Shown piece by piece: positions 1 to 6,995 of a stretch of 45,416 nucleotides of DNA (position 1 is the first letter of the stretch; every line of letters begins with the position of its first letter). Origin of the DNA: a virus; IMG/VR virus record IMGVR_UViG_3300021403_000021, positions 1 to 45,416 of that record; one strand, given 5' to 3'. The notes under the pieces are model-generated. The model worked only from the letters and a program-made list of their open reading frames with translations, was not told the DNA's origin and ran no database searches. The position numbers and the translations under genes are program-made.

Positions 1-142
1 TCAACTGAGAAGTGATAAATCTCAGTAAAGTTACCTGGAACACCAGATGCTACCTTATTACCAACAGAAACCAAAGTGTTAGTTTTAGTAACACTCATAC
101 TTCTACCAGAACCTTCCATTTTGATTCCGGCTAACGGATGTG
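1..142. repeat. Terminal redundancy, left copy (pairs with 45275-45416)
   Basis: Bases 1-126 are identical to 45275-45400. The next 16 bases match at 13 positions, differing at 127, 134 and 137. This is what an assembler leaves when a circular or circularly permuted genome is written as a line, and the ATPase gene crosses the join in frame. The left copy reads HPLAGIK in the ATPase, which fits the family pattern better than the right copy (HAVAVIK). The last 16 bases of the window are therefore the suspect ones. A genuine direct terminal repeat is possible but less likely, because it would split a gene. Confidence 0.9.
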
Positions 143-632
143 CAGTCCAGATTACATGACAAGGAAGAGTCCTACCAATATCAATAGCTTGGTTGATATA
201 TCCAGTTTCTACTTGGTATTCCTCCATCCCAGGAGCCATCTGAACTGCACCAGAATTCTTTTCATCTTTCTTTGGTGATGAAGATCTAAATCCAATAGAC
301 CAGTTAACTACTGCACTTGTCATAGCCGTTAAGCTATCAGTAATTACGGCTACATACTTACATCCACCCGGCTTAGAAAACTCAATAAGCTTATTGAGAT
401 ACATATGAGCGTTCTGTGAGCCGTAGCATTCATACTCTATTCTATCTAATAGATTAGGTCGGTGCTTTTTAAAGTAAGTCAGTAGTTCAATCGGTTCCTT
501 CTTATCGAAATAAGCAAGGAAAATTGGACCTTCTACTGCGAACGATGCGGCTGCAATAGTCTTACCAAACCCAGGTGGTCCTTTGAAGAGGAAACTTAAA
601 TTTCCTCCTAGCCTTAATTCAGATGCTTTCAT
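1..632 (-). CDS. Sak4-like RecA-fold ATPase, N-terminal part
   Basis: The ATG at 632 begins a protein of about 210 residues within this end, and it continues in frame at 45274-45106 on the other end. Walker A is GPPGFGKT at residues 18-25. A hydrophobic strand ending in aspartate (VAVITDS, near residue 100) is the likely Walker B, and WTAHPL follows. This is the pattern of phage AAA_24/Sak4-type single-strand annealing ATPases, which act with a phage ssDNA-binding protein in recombination and replication. The start overlaps the stop of the upstream 64-residue gene (TAATG). Its neighbours (DUF669 protein, Cas4/AddB-like nuclease, SNF2 helicase) fit a recombination module. The family call rests on motifs only. 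Confidence 0.8.
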   Translation of the reverse strand, partial: MKASELRLGGNLSFLFKGPPGFGKTIAAASFAVEGPIFLAYFDKKEPIELLTYFKKHRPNLLDRIEYECYGSQNAHMYLNKLIEFSKPGGCKYVAVITDSLTAMTSAVVNWSIGFRSSSPKKDEKNSGAVQMAPGMEEYQVETGYINQAIDIGRTLPCHVIWTAHPLAGIKMEGSGRSMSVTKTNTLVSVGNKVASGVPGNFTEIYHFSV

Positions 633-826
633 TATTCGATTACCTCGAACTGTTTAATCAGAGGCTCAATATCTGCCTCAAGAACCCAACATGGGTAGTC
701 TGGATTAGGATCAGAGATAAACTTTACAATATAAAGTCCTCTCTTGACTTGTTTAATCTCTCTAACATCTAATGGATTAATTAAAGTCTTTCCGCACCTA
801 ACTAATTTTGGTTTCAATTTAGGCAT
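632..826 (-). CDS. Hypothetical protein, 64 aa
   Basis: A small basic protein with no recognised domain, predicted to be mostly beta strand. Start and stop are each coupled to a neighbour through TAATG overlaps (826 upstream, 632 downstream), so it is translated as part of the recombination operon. The overlaps and the absence of gaps make it a real gene. Its position directly before the Sak4-like ATPase suggests an accessory role, but nothing in the sequence shows what it does. Confidence 0.7.
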   Translation of the reverse strand: MPKLKPKLVRCGKTLINPLDVREIKQVKRGLYIVKFISDPNPDYPCWVLEADIEPLIKQFEVIE

Positions 827-1185
827 TATATATCCTCTTCAGCTACATTGACAGTTGTTTTCTTTAATCTATCTGCAAGACTTTCTACTCTATCCTGAGC
901 TATCTCAGACGCAACTAATTCCGACTGAACGTATCTAGTATTCCCTTCAGGATCTTTTATCCTTCGTTTATCACACGCACGACAATGCGGCTTCGCCTGC
1001 CTAATACTTACGTTGTCCATTCTGAATTCTTTTAGACAACGATTGCAGTAAGTAAGCTTACCTAAAGCTAGCGCACAGTCAATTTTGAATGAGCATTTCT
1101 CATCAGTGCAGAAGAATACCTCATTACCAGTAGACTTATATGTATGTCGTTTAAACGTATGAATATGATTCTGAACTCTTAACAT
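826..1185 (-). CDS. Zinc-ribbon protein, 119 aa
   Basis: The ATG at 1185 is preferred over an in-frame GTG upstream, because it lies two bases past the stop of the nuclease gene (1188) and leaves a typical compact junction. Cysteine pairs are visible: CTDEKC and CNRC in the first half, then HCRAC in the middle. They are followed by a charged helical C-terminus. The spacing suggests one or two zinc-binding ribbons that could contact nucleic acid or protein. The stop overlaps the next gene as TAATG. The function is unknown; a link to the neighbouring nuclease or ATPase is inferred from position only. Confidence 0.7.
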   Translation of the reverse strand: MLRVQNHIHTFKRHTYKSTGNEVFFCTDEKCSFKIDCALALGKLTYCNRCLKEFRMDNVSIRQAKPHCRACDKRRIKDPEGNTRYVQSELVASEIAQDRVESLADRLKKTTVNVAEEDI

Positions 1186-1187
1186 GA

Positions 1188-2087
1188 TTATTTCTTCTCT
1201 AAAATCTTTGTGACATCCCAAGGCTCGATATCGTTTAGCATTCCAATCTTAAATAACCTAGCTGGCTCACCAGAAGATTCACATACATTAGCATATTCAC
1301 ATTGTCTATTGAACTTATCACAAGAAGTAAAGTTCATAGGCCAAGAGTTTTCTGCAACGCATTCAACATATCTCTGAGCAATCTTAACTACGTTAAGTCT
1401 CCATTGCTCTAAGATTAGTTCATCATAGCACATGAACTGCCTAATATGCTTCTCATCTGGCTCTAAGCTAGCTTGAAATCCAACACGATTAATTCTCATC
1501 ATGTCAGACTTAGCAGCATAGCAATAGTTCATGAACTGATTAGATAGCCGTTTCAATGGCCATTTCCTATCGTAGCTCTTATGGTCAACAGGAAGCCGTT
1601 CGTATGTCATCTGTCTGGTATGCCAATTGATTAACAAATCAATCTTACCAGTCATGTAGATTCTCATATACTCATCTTCAAACAGCAAGTATATGAACGG
1701 CTCTTCTACTGCAAGAATCTCAAAGGTCTGATCTTCAAATTCCCAATGCCTGAGATTCTCTTCAGCTACTTCTACAATCCTACCAACCTCTGTAGGATCA
1801 AGATCGGCCTCCATAGAAGTAACTTTAATCTTCTCAATACATAGCTCTAACGCAACGGACGGCTTCGTAAGCTTCTGTAACTCTTTGTAATATACTTCAT
1901 AGCCGTTATGAAGCAAAGTTCCTCTGTCAAGCTGTGGAGCTTTAGTAAATGGACCTTTATTTAAGACATAGCGTAGGTAAAATCTCTGGTCACAGAGCTC
2001 AAACATATCAAGCTGTGATGCGTCCCAGATTACATTTATCTTCTTTATCTCTGTTGGTTGTTCTACTTGTTCTACTTGTTCATTCAT
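1188..2087 (-). CDS. PD-(D/E)XK nuclease, Cas4/AddB-like with Fe-S cysteines
   Basis: A 299-residue protein. The nuclease core is visible as H60 (GTLLH), D150 (GKID) and D168-H169-K170 (VDHK), the usual H-D-DxK arrangement of RecB/Cas4-family exonucleases. A cysteine at 32 and three near the C-terminus (256, 263, 269, the last two as CEYANVC) match the four-cysteine 4Fe-4S cluster of Cas4 and AddB. In this family such proteins resect DNA ends with a 5'-3' or mixed polarity. The gene sits in the recombination operon. ATG 2087 overlaps the previous stop (TAATG). It has no CRISPR context, so it is a phage recombination nuclease and not an adaptation protein. Confidence 0.85.
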   Translation of the reverse strand: MNEQVEQVEQPTEIKKINVIWDASQLDMFELCDQRFYLRYVLNKGPFTKAPQLDRGTLLHNGYEVYYKELQKLTKPSVALELCIEKIKVTSMEADLDPTEVGRIVEVAEENLRHWEFEDQTFEILAVEEPFIYLLFEDEYMRIYMTGKIDLLINWHTRQMTYERLPVDHKSYDRKWPLKRLSNQFMNYCYAAKSDMMRINRVGFQASLEPDEKHIRQFMCYDELILEQWRLNVVKIAQRYVECVAENSWPMNFTSCDKFNRQCEYANVCESSGEPARLFKIGMLNDIEPWDVTKILEKK

Positions 2088-2356
2088 TACATTACCTTCT
2101 CTGAGTAAACTACTAAGAAAGCTTTATCATACTCCTGCTTAATAGAATAGAAATTAGGAGGAAGTTCTACACCGTTATCATCAGCAAGACTCGTCATCAA
2201 CTGCATAGTAAAGGCATTATAGATAATATATCCACTACCAGCAATGAGAGAATCATCACCAGATAAAGCAGACCAAATCCCTTTATAAGCAATACAAGGA
2301 ACCAGCATACCAGTTCTAGACTTGCATTGCTTCATTCTTTCAGTTTGCTTCGTCAC
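2087..2356 (-). CDS. Hypothetical protein, 89 aa (GTG start)
   Basis: The start is a GTG at 2356 that overlaps the stop of the upstream 45-residue membrane peptide gene as GTGA, and the stop overlaps the nuclease start as TAATG. This coupling on both sides supports the unusual start. The protein has no recognised motif. It is moderately hydrophobic in the middle but has no clear membrane segment. Its role is unknown. Confidence 0.65.
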   Translation of the reverse strand: MTKQTERMKQCKSRTGMLVPCIAYKGIWSALSGDDSLIAGSGYIIYNAFTMQLMTSLADDNGVELPPNFYSIKQEYDKAFLVVYSEKVM

Positions 2357-2490
2357 TTAATACCTCTATCAGCGCCACGCTGAAAAGGATAGTTCTCAAA
2401 CCAACAATCTAACTTACCTTCATGATAAGCAATATAAGCTACGATAGTATGACTAAAGATAAGTGCTGCAATCAGTAGTGCAATCTTCAT
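2353..2490 (-). CDS. Small single-pass membrane protein, 45 aa
   Basis: A very short gene that fills the gap between two larger ones, overlapping both: ATGA with the peptidase-like gene at 2487-2490 and GTGA with the next gene at 2353-2356. The protein starts MKIALLIAALIFSH, a hydrophobic stretch of about 20 residues that would make one transmembrane helix or signal anchor. A short polar tail of about 20 residues with one cysteine follows. Possible roles include envelope modification or superinfection exclusion, but neither is shown by the sequence. Confidence 0.7.
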   Translation of the reverse strand: MKIALLIAALIFSHTIVAYIAYHEGKLDCWFENYPFQRGADRGIK

Positions 2491-3095
2491 TTACTCATCT
2501 CCGTTAACTTAGCCGCAATTATCTTCAGTTCATTCCTATCAGCCCTGAACAATCCCTTAGAGCACTTAAAGTTATCTTCAGGATCTTCATACTCTTTGAT
2601 GATATTGATGTAATACGCAGAGTCGGCTGAGTTCTTTACCTCTACAACTTCTACAGTATCACGGATTAAAACAGCGGCTGGTTTAACTGAACATTTCCAA
2701 ATCTGTTCTACCTTCTGTGATAATCTAGCCGAACCTGCTAAATTAATAGGCTCTTTAGTATGATTATCACAAAGGAATATCTCTCTAGCCGCTGTGACTT
2801 CGATTGCTATGTAGTGCTTAGGAATCTCCAAAATATAAGTAGCTTCTCCACGATGAACTAAATTGCTAGCTACTGCAAATAAGGAACTAGCTGGAGGTTC
2901 TATCTTCTCATGTCTGATTCGCAATCGAGCGGCTGCCTTAAATAAATCTGCTGGATAAACTCCTTTAACTTTATCAGGAGCTTTACCAATGATCTCACCT
3001 ATAATCCTTGCACAATAATCTACTGAACGACCAGATACTACAGATAATACGGCTGGTCCGCAGTAATTATTGTCTCCTGTTGTTACTTTGTTCAT
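2487..3095 (-). CDS. C39/papain-like cysteine-protease fold protein
   Basis: The 202-residue protein has the N-terminal motif NNYCGPAVLS (Cys12), a later HYIAIEV (His94), and an Asp/Asn pair shortly after it (D110-N111). This Cys...His...Asp/Asn order, with the CGPA helix start, is the signature of C39-like and related papain-fold peptidases. The C-terminal 80 residues are an extra domain with no recognised match. There is no signal peptide, so it would act in the cytoplasm, perhaps on a host or phage protein early in infection. It could also be a catalytically repurposed member. The start overlaps the downstream coding chain by ATGA, and its upstream neighbour overlaps as well. Confidence 0.6.
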   Translation of the reverse strand: MNKVTTGDNNYCGPAVLSVVSGRSVDYCARIIGEIIGKAPDKVKGVYPADLFKAAARLRIRHEKIEPPASSLFAVASNLVHRGEATYILEIPKHYIAIEVTAAREIFLCDNHTKEPINLAGSARLSQKVEQIWKCSVKPAAVLIRDTVEVVEVKNSADSAYYINIIKEYEDPEDNFKCSKGLFRADRNELKIIAAKLTEMSK

Positions 3096-3295
3096 AGGTC
3101 TTTAAATATATCAGACGGCTCATCTATTGCCCTTGCAACTCTGAGTGAGATATCATTTTGTCGTTTGCTATGCAGCTCATCTATTACTTTATTACAAGCC
3201 CCAGTAAACTTGTCTAGAATGTAAAACAAGTGAATCTCATCACTCATCTTACCAGATATCTCGTATTTAATTTCTAAGCTTATTTTTCTAATCAT
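3092..3295 (-). CDS. Hypothetical protein, 67 aa
   Basis: A small charged, helical protein. Its start overlaps the upstream 59-residue gene (ATGA, 3292-3295) and its stop overlaps the peptidase-like gene start (3092-3095). Nothing in it is recognised. Confidence 0.65.
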   Translation of the reverse strand: MIRKISLEIKYEISGKMSDEIHLFYILDKFTGACNKVIDELHSKRQNDISLRVARAIDEPSDIFKDL

Positions 3296-3471
3296 TTTAT
3301 GAAAAATGAAATATCTTCTATCAGTTGCTTTGCTTGATCTTTTGTCAGGTATACAGTAGACATAGGAGCAATTCTGCTCACTACATCATCGTATACTTCA
3401 ACTTCAATCTGCTTAGCTTGATGATTATAAGCAATTTGAATTTGAATACCTTCTGTCTTAGTCTTAATCAT
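3292..3471 (-). CDS. Hypothetical protein, 59 aa
   Basis: This short gene fills what would otherwise be a 175-base gap. ATG at 3471 overlaps the upstream stop as TAATG, and its TGA overlaps the next start as ATGA. The product reads as an amphipathic beta-rich N-terminus (IQIQIAYN) followed by a helix (TKDQAKQLIEDI). This architecture is common in small phage DNA-metabolism accessory proteins, but no family is recognised. Confidence 0.7.
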   Translation of the reverse strand: MIKTKTEGIQIQIAYNHQAKQIEVEVYDDVVSRIAPMSTVYLTKDQAKQLIEDISFFIK

Positions 3472-3725
3472 TACAAGCTCTTATACTTATCGTGCATCTT
3501 CTGAGTAAGAAAGTAAATTTCCTTGAAAACTTCACAGACAGTAGCTGATTTTAGTGGTGATCCGATGATATTAACGATACAACTCATTATTAGTTTAACT
3601 TTCTCACGTTGCTCTAGATAGTCAGGCATTTCTATAGCTAGCTTAGGATCTTTCTCAATTTCTAAGTTTTCCATTACTTCGTCCATTAACTTATTTAGGA
3701 ATGCCTTTTCTTCATCTTTATTCAT
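3471..3725 (-). CDS. Hypothetical helical protein, 84 aa
   Basis: An acidic, all-helical small protein (MNKDEEKAFLNKLMDEV at the start). It is one base from its upstream neighbour and overlaps the downstream one by TAATG. No domain is recognised. Confidence 0.65.
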   Translation of the reverse strand: MNKDEEKAFLNKLMDEVMENLEIEKDPKLAIEMPDYLEQREKVKLIMSCIVNIIGSPLKSATVCEVFKEIYFLTQKMHDKYKSL

Positions 3726-3926
3726 TTAGAATGGTCTCGCTGATAGAGTTCTAATTAATTTAACAGTTATTGGCTCTGGCATAGTAAGCTCAATATGCTT
3801 AGCAAGTACATCACCATAATACTTTATTGACCTGATTGGATCTTTGATGATTTTACCTTTCTCAAAGTCATCAGGTATATTCTCAACTAGTATATCCATT
3901 TCAATTCTAATCTTTACAGACTCCAT
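3726..3926 (-). CDS. Hypothetical protein, 66 aa
   Basis: The start at 3926 lies inside the end of the SNF2 helicase gene (13-base overlap), and the stop abuts the next gene. The protein is short, basic and without recognised motifs. It is retained because of the tight packing. Confidence 0.6.
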   Translation of the reverse strand: MESVKIRIEMDILVENIPDDFEKGKIIKDPIRSIKYYGDVLAKHIELTMPEPITVKLIRTLSARPF

Positions 3927-5458
3927 CGCTTTTTACCTCTAGTAGTAAGAGCAATCGCAAGTTCTGACATTAGACTATCTTGGTCCCATGTTATCTTTTT
4001 GTTATCCAGTGTAGAACTCATGATTGCTCGTTTCTGTTCAACAAGTTCTGTGAAGAACTCATCAATTGTTCCACCAGCAATCATGTAAGTAATACTAACT
4101 GGATTAAGCTGTCCGAAGCGATGAAATCTATCCTCTGCCTGTTCTTCTTTAGCTGGATTCCATTGCCTCTCAAGCATTACTGCGTCTGAGCAATACTGAA
4201 GATTTAATCCTTCACCGGCTGATTGAGTTGACGCAATCAGTATTCTCGAAGGACTATTCTTAAAAGCTTCTCCAATATCTTCCTGACCACCAGATTTGAG
4301 TAGCATACAAGGTGCAAAGCTACCTTCTGCTAACCATTGATTCATCTTTGCTTCTAATAGACTCATCACAGAATGATGATGCACAAAGATTGTCAACTTA
4401 CGGTCTGTAGACGAAAGTAGAAAATCAGTAGCAAAGTCTATACAATCTTCAACTTTACCAATTCCTGTAATTTCTCTCATCCTAGTCATGATGGCAATCT
4501 TAGCCGCTCCGCCTTCGAAGCTATTGTCATACATGGCTTCTTCTAAATCCTTTAAGGCTTTCTCATAGGATTTATTAAGCTTAGGATCAAGCTCTACATA
4601 CTCAAAGTTTCTAGTCTTTTCTGGTAAATCTGGTAATACTTCTTTCTTTGTTCTCCTGATAATGATATCCTTTGTAATTTCATGGAAATTATCAGGATTC
4701 TTTAGACCACCAACTTTTGTTCCCCAGCCATTGTTATACGAATCACAATGCCAGTCAACAAACCTTTGCCAAGATGGGAATCTAATAGGATCGAGTAGAT
4801 TCAGAATCGTGAAATACTCACCAGCATTGTTTTCAATTGCAGTTCCTGATAGCCCGATAATATGTTCTATATTATGAGCTTTAACAAGCTGCTGGACGGC
4901 TTTCGCTCTACCCGACGTATGGTTCTTAATCTTCTGACATTCATCTAATATCAAGCACTTAATATTAACCATGCTGAATACTTCTGGATTCTTCAGCATA
5001 TCATACGTAGTGACAATGATATCAAATCCCGGTATCGCAACTTCTTTGCTGGTAAAGACGGCTTGCACTCTCTTTGATTTAGTCCATCGCATCATTTCTC
5101 TTTGCATCTGGACTTTAACCCTTGTCTTTGTGACAATCACACAAGGTGTTAATTCTTCCATATGCAGCGATAGTAAACCACCAGCTTGAACTGTCTTACC
5201 TAATCCTTGCTCATCACCAATTAAACAACGAGCATTTGCTTTCTCTGCGAATTCAACTCCGGTAAGCTGATATGGCATTAACTTTCTGCCATCAGTTGAG
5301 ATGATTTCGCCTGATGCCTTACTCATTGAAGTAGACATCATTACATGTCCACATTCAAGAGTAATCATCTTCGTCGAACCTAAATCAATAAAAGACTTCT
5401 CAATTGCGATTTTATCGCAAGTTGGGCATCTTTTCTTGAGTATTGAAGATAATGCCAT
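3914..5458 (-). CDS. SNF2-family DNA helicase/translocase
   Basis: A 514-residue superfamily 2 protein. An N-terminal zinc-finger-like segment (CPTC ... CGHV, residues about 11-39) precedes the helicase core. Motif I is GDEQGLGKT (about residue 81), motif II is DECQ (about residue 172), and the C-terminal RecA lobe ends in QWNPAKEEQAEDRFHRFGQ, the typical SNF2 motif VI. Phage SNF2 proteins are double-stranded DNA translocases that remodel protein-DNA or recombination intermediates. This one sits between the nuclease operon and an unknown 224-residue protein. It has the normal compact phage length and no nuclease fusion. All core motifs look intact. Confidence 0.92.
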   Translation of the reverse strand: MALSSILKKRCPTCDKIAIEKSFIDLGSTKMITLECGHVMMSTSMSKASGEIISTDGRKLMPYQLTGVEFAEKANARCLIGDEQGLGKTVQAGGLLSLHMEELTPCVIVTKTRVKVQMQREMMRWTKSKRVQAVFTSKEVAIPGFDIIVTTYDMLKNPEVFSMVNIKCLILDECQKIKNHTSGRAKAVQQLVKAHNIEHIIGLSGTAIENNAGEYFTILNLLDPIRFPSWQRFVDWHCDSYNNGWGTKVGGLKNPDNFHEITKDIIIRRTKKEVLPDLPEKTRNFEYVELDPKLNKSYEKALKDLEEAMYDNSFEGGAAKIAIMTRMREITGIGKVEDCIDFATDFLLSSTDRKLTIFVHHHSVMSLLEAKMNQWLAEGSFAPCMLLKSGGQEDIGEAFKNSPSRILIASTQSAGEGLNLQYCSDAVMLERQWNPAKEEQAEDRFHRFGQLNPVSITYMIAGGTIDEFFTELVEQKRAIMSSTLDNKKITWDQDSLMSELAIALTTRGKKRWSL

Positions 5459-5459
5459 C

Positions 5460-6134
5460 TTAAAACTTCAGTTTAAGAGGATCAAACGGCTCTTTAGGTT
5501 CATCAGCTTTAGCGTCGGCTTCTTCTTTCTTAGTTTCATCTACCTTTGTCTTAACGAAACTAATCAGATTAACCTGCTTTTCTGTAGCCGTCTTTTCGAC
5601 TGTTCCGATGATTTTCTTTCTAGTATCCTCATCAACGAAACCGGCTAACATATCATTCAGCTTCTCAACCTTGTTCATTCTCTTTTTACGAGTATTAACA
5701 GTGTTGATAGCATCAGATACTAACTGATCTTCACCTGAAGTAGTATTGACCAACCACTCTTTAGTCTTGTGCGAGCGGCTAGCACTATCTTCACGCTTCT
5801 TATCTACAACAGCCGTAAGTCTCGCTTTAGCTTCAAATGCAATCTGAGCTAAAGTTTCCTCATGAATTCTGAAATCTTCAGAGCTCATAGATGCAATTAG
5901 CATCTTCTCGTCGTTGTAGAACTTTTTGAATAAATCTTCGTTCGATTCAGCCATTGTTCTTTTGCTCTCTTTGAGCTGGTAATATCCAGATTCTAAATCT
6001 ATTGCGATTCTAGATAAGTAATGAGTCCTTAGCCAACTGATTACTTGATTAGTCTCAAGCTGAGTCGCATCGCTTAAATCAAACGCAGCGGCTAGCTTGA
6101 GACTAACGAAGGAATCAATTAATGATTTGCTCAC
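5460..6134 (-). CDS. Hypothetical charged helical protein, 224 aa
   Basis: The protein is almost entirely helical, with many Lys/Glu residues and a C-terminal tail of Lys/Glu/Ala followed by a terminal PLKLKF. It ends one base before the SNF2 gene starts. Tails of this kind can serve as protein-interaction hooks, as in ssDNA-binding proteins, but here the tail is mixed in charge. No domain is recognised. As the second gene of the leftward operon it is probably made early. Confidence 0.7.
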   Translation of the reverse strand: MSKSLIDSFVSLKLAAAFDLSDATQLETNQVISWLRTHYLSRIAIDLESGYYQLKESKRTMAESNEDLFKKFYNDEKMLIASMSSEDFRIHEETLAQIAFEAKARLTAVVDKKREDSASRSHKTKEWLVNTTSGEDQLVSDAINTVNTRKKRMNKVEKLNDMLAGFVDEDTRKKIIGTVEKTATEKQVNLISFVKTKVDETKKEEADAKADEPKEPFDPLKLKF

Positions 6135-6140
6135 TTCACC

Positions 6141-6362
6141 TTAGAGTTTAGCCAGTTGAAGCTTAAAGTAGTTCAACTGATTATTGCAATGAAAAATCAT
6201 TCCATCAATGAATTCTCTTGACTGATTTAGCCGGTTAGAGCTGCAAACTACTCTAAGTGGGCTACTCCAGTAAACAATCATATTTTCATATTGCTTAATT
6301 GATTGCTCATAGATTGGAGTATACAGCTTTCTAAGTGATTCGACTTTAGGTGTTGGTTTCAT
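6141..6362 (-). CDS. Hypothetical protein, 73 aa; first gene of leftward operon
   Basis: I chose ATG 6362. An in-frame TTG at 6380 would add six residues. The strong Shine-Dalgarno (AGGAG, complement at 6397-6401) does not point at either start. It points at ATG 6390, which opens a seven-codon reading frame ending two bases before the gene's own sequence. The protein is helical with two isolated cysteines and has no recognised family. It is the first gene after the promoter at 6600-6628, with a leader of about 230 bases containing phased repeats and a dyad. Confidence 0.6.
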   Translation of the reverse strand: MKPTPKVESLRKLYTPIYEQSIKQYENMIVYWSSPLRVVCSSNRLNQSREFIDGMIFHCNNQLNYFKLQLAKL

Positions 6363-6366
6363 TTGA

Positions 6367-6390
6367 TTAATCCCAAACAATGATACACAT
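6367..6390 (-). other. Seven-codon micro-ORF with ideal ribosome binding site
   Basis: AGGAG is followed by six bases and ATG at 6390. The frame reads MCIIVWD and stops (TAA at 6369-6367) five bases before ATG 6362. The next frame overlaps it from TTG 6380. This could be a translational-coupling leader, or the result of a single-base indel that separated a longer N-terminus from the gene. Confidence 0.45.
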
Positions 6391-6430
6391 TTGATTCTCC
6401 TATTGATTAACGAACGGCAGAGTCTAGATT

Positions 6431-6490
6431 ATATCGGAATATATTGGAATATATCTGCATATATCCAAATATATCGGCATTTATCGGAGT
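6431..6490 (+). repeat. Six 10-bp phased repeats, left array
   Basis: Six consecutive 10-base units with the loose consensus ATATCGGAAT fill exactly 60 bases. The units are ATATCGGAAT, ATATTGGAAT, ATATCTGCAT, ATATCCAAAT, ATATCGGCAT and TTATCGGAGT. A 10-bp period puts each unit on the same face of the helix. The right array (6871-6930) carries the complementary orientation. The likely role is an iteron array for an origin-binding or regulatory protein, or phased bent DNA. It lies in the leader of the leftward operon. Confidence 0.75.
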
Positions 6491-6498
6491 CAGCGCAT

Positions 6499-6520
6499 GG
6501 TGTCCGAAAAAGTGGACACC
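6499..6520. promoter_or_regulatory. Dyad GGTGTCC-N8-GGACACC
   Basis: A perfect 7-bp inverted repeat with an 8-base spacer, in the transcribed leader about 80 bases downstream of the leftward promoter at 6600-6628. It shares the core TGTCC-N8-GGACA with the dyad at 7751-7772. It could be an operator or an RNA hairpin. No T-run follows on either strand, so it is not an intrinsic terminator. Confidence 0.55.
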
Positions 6521-6599
6521 GTCGTCATAAGTTGTTGAGGTCAAAGCACTTACGGCCGACGGCATGGGAAAATTCATCTTCAAAAATCTACACGACCCC

Positions 6600-6628
6600 A
6601 GTATACCATAAGTCGATACCGTTGTCAA
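6600..6628 (-). promoter_or_regulatory. Sigma70-type promoter for leftward operon
   Basis: On the minus strand, TTGACA (complement 6623-6628) is followed by a 17-base spacer and TATACT (complement 6600-6605). Both hexamers are near-consensus and the spacing is optimal. Transcription would start near 6593 and run through the left phased-repeat array into the gene at 6362 and the SNF2/nuclease operon. Confidence 0.8.
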
Positions 6629-6667
6629 CCCCTGCCCTATTCAATTTTTTGAATTTCTATTGTTAAT

Positions 6668-6728
6668 CCTCTATATACTATACTATATTTAATAATATAT
6701 ATTAAAACATGTATCGTATATATAGAGG
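6668..6728. other. AT-rich palindromic segment, possible DNA-unwinding element
   Basis: CCTCTATATA (6668-6677) and TATATAGAGG (6719-6728) form a perfect 10-bp inverted repeat around about 40 bases of nearly pure A/T. It lies between the two inverted phased-repeat arrays. An easily melted segment in this setting is what an origin would need. This role is inferred. Confidence 0.5.
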
Positions 6729-6811
6729 GGTAATGTAGAAATATTAGAATAGCTGCCCGCCTTAGGGAACGGGGTCGACGTTCTGAGGGGTGGGGGGATG
6801 CCTTGAAAAAC

Positions 6812-6855
6812 GACGTTTTCACCATGAAAACGCGCGTAAACATTGACGTTTTCAC
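6812..6855. repeat. Three copies of CGTTTTCA in +/-/+ order
   Basis: GACGTTTTCAC occurs at 6812-6822 and again at 6845-6855, with the inverted form TGAAAACG at 6825-6832 between them. The cluster sits just before the right phased-repeat array, and a short G-rich stretch (6786-6798) precedes it. These look like binding sites for a replication or regulatory protein. No protein can be assigned. Confidence 0.5.
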
Positions 6856-6870
6856 GTGAGGCACCGCTCC

Positions 6871-6930
6871 GATAAATCCCGATATTTGCCGATATATCCC
6901 GATATATGTCAATATATTTGGATATCTTGC
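6871..6930 (-). repeat. Six 10-bp phased repeats, right array (inverted)
   Basis: Six 10-base units (GATAAATCCC, GATATTTGCC, GATATATCCC, GATATATGTC, AATATATTTG, GATATCTTGC) carry CCGATATAT, the complement of the ATATCGG of the left array. The two 60-base arrays face each other across 380 bases that hold the promoter, the AT-rich palindrome and the CGTTTTCA sites. Confidence 0.75.
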
Positions 6931-6995
6931 TATGTAGAACTTACATAGTGAATATCGGCGATTAATTGTTTTTGGAATTAACTAACTGAATTGCA

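Noticed and set aside
6391-6912. Open frames on both strands through the repeat arrays (for example 6391-6666 + and 6637-6912 -)
   Set aside because: Their sequence is the translation of the 10-bp phased repeats and the AT-rich palindrome. No ribosome site or protein-like composition is present.
6431-6930. CRISPR-like array
   Set aside because: The units are 10 bases long and contiguous with no spacers; no cas genes. The Cas4-like nuclease at 1188-2087 belongs to the phage recombination operon.
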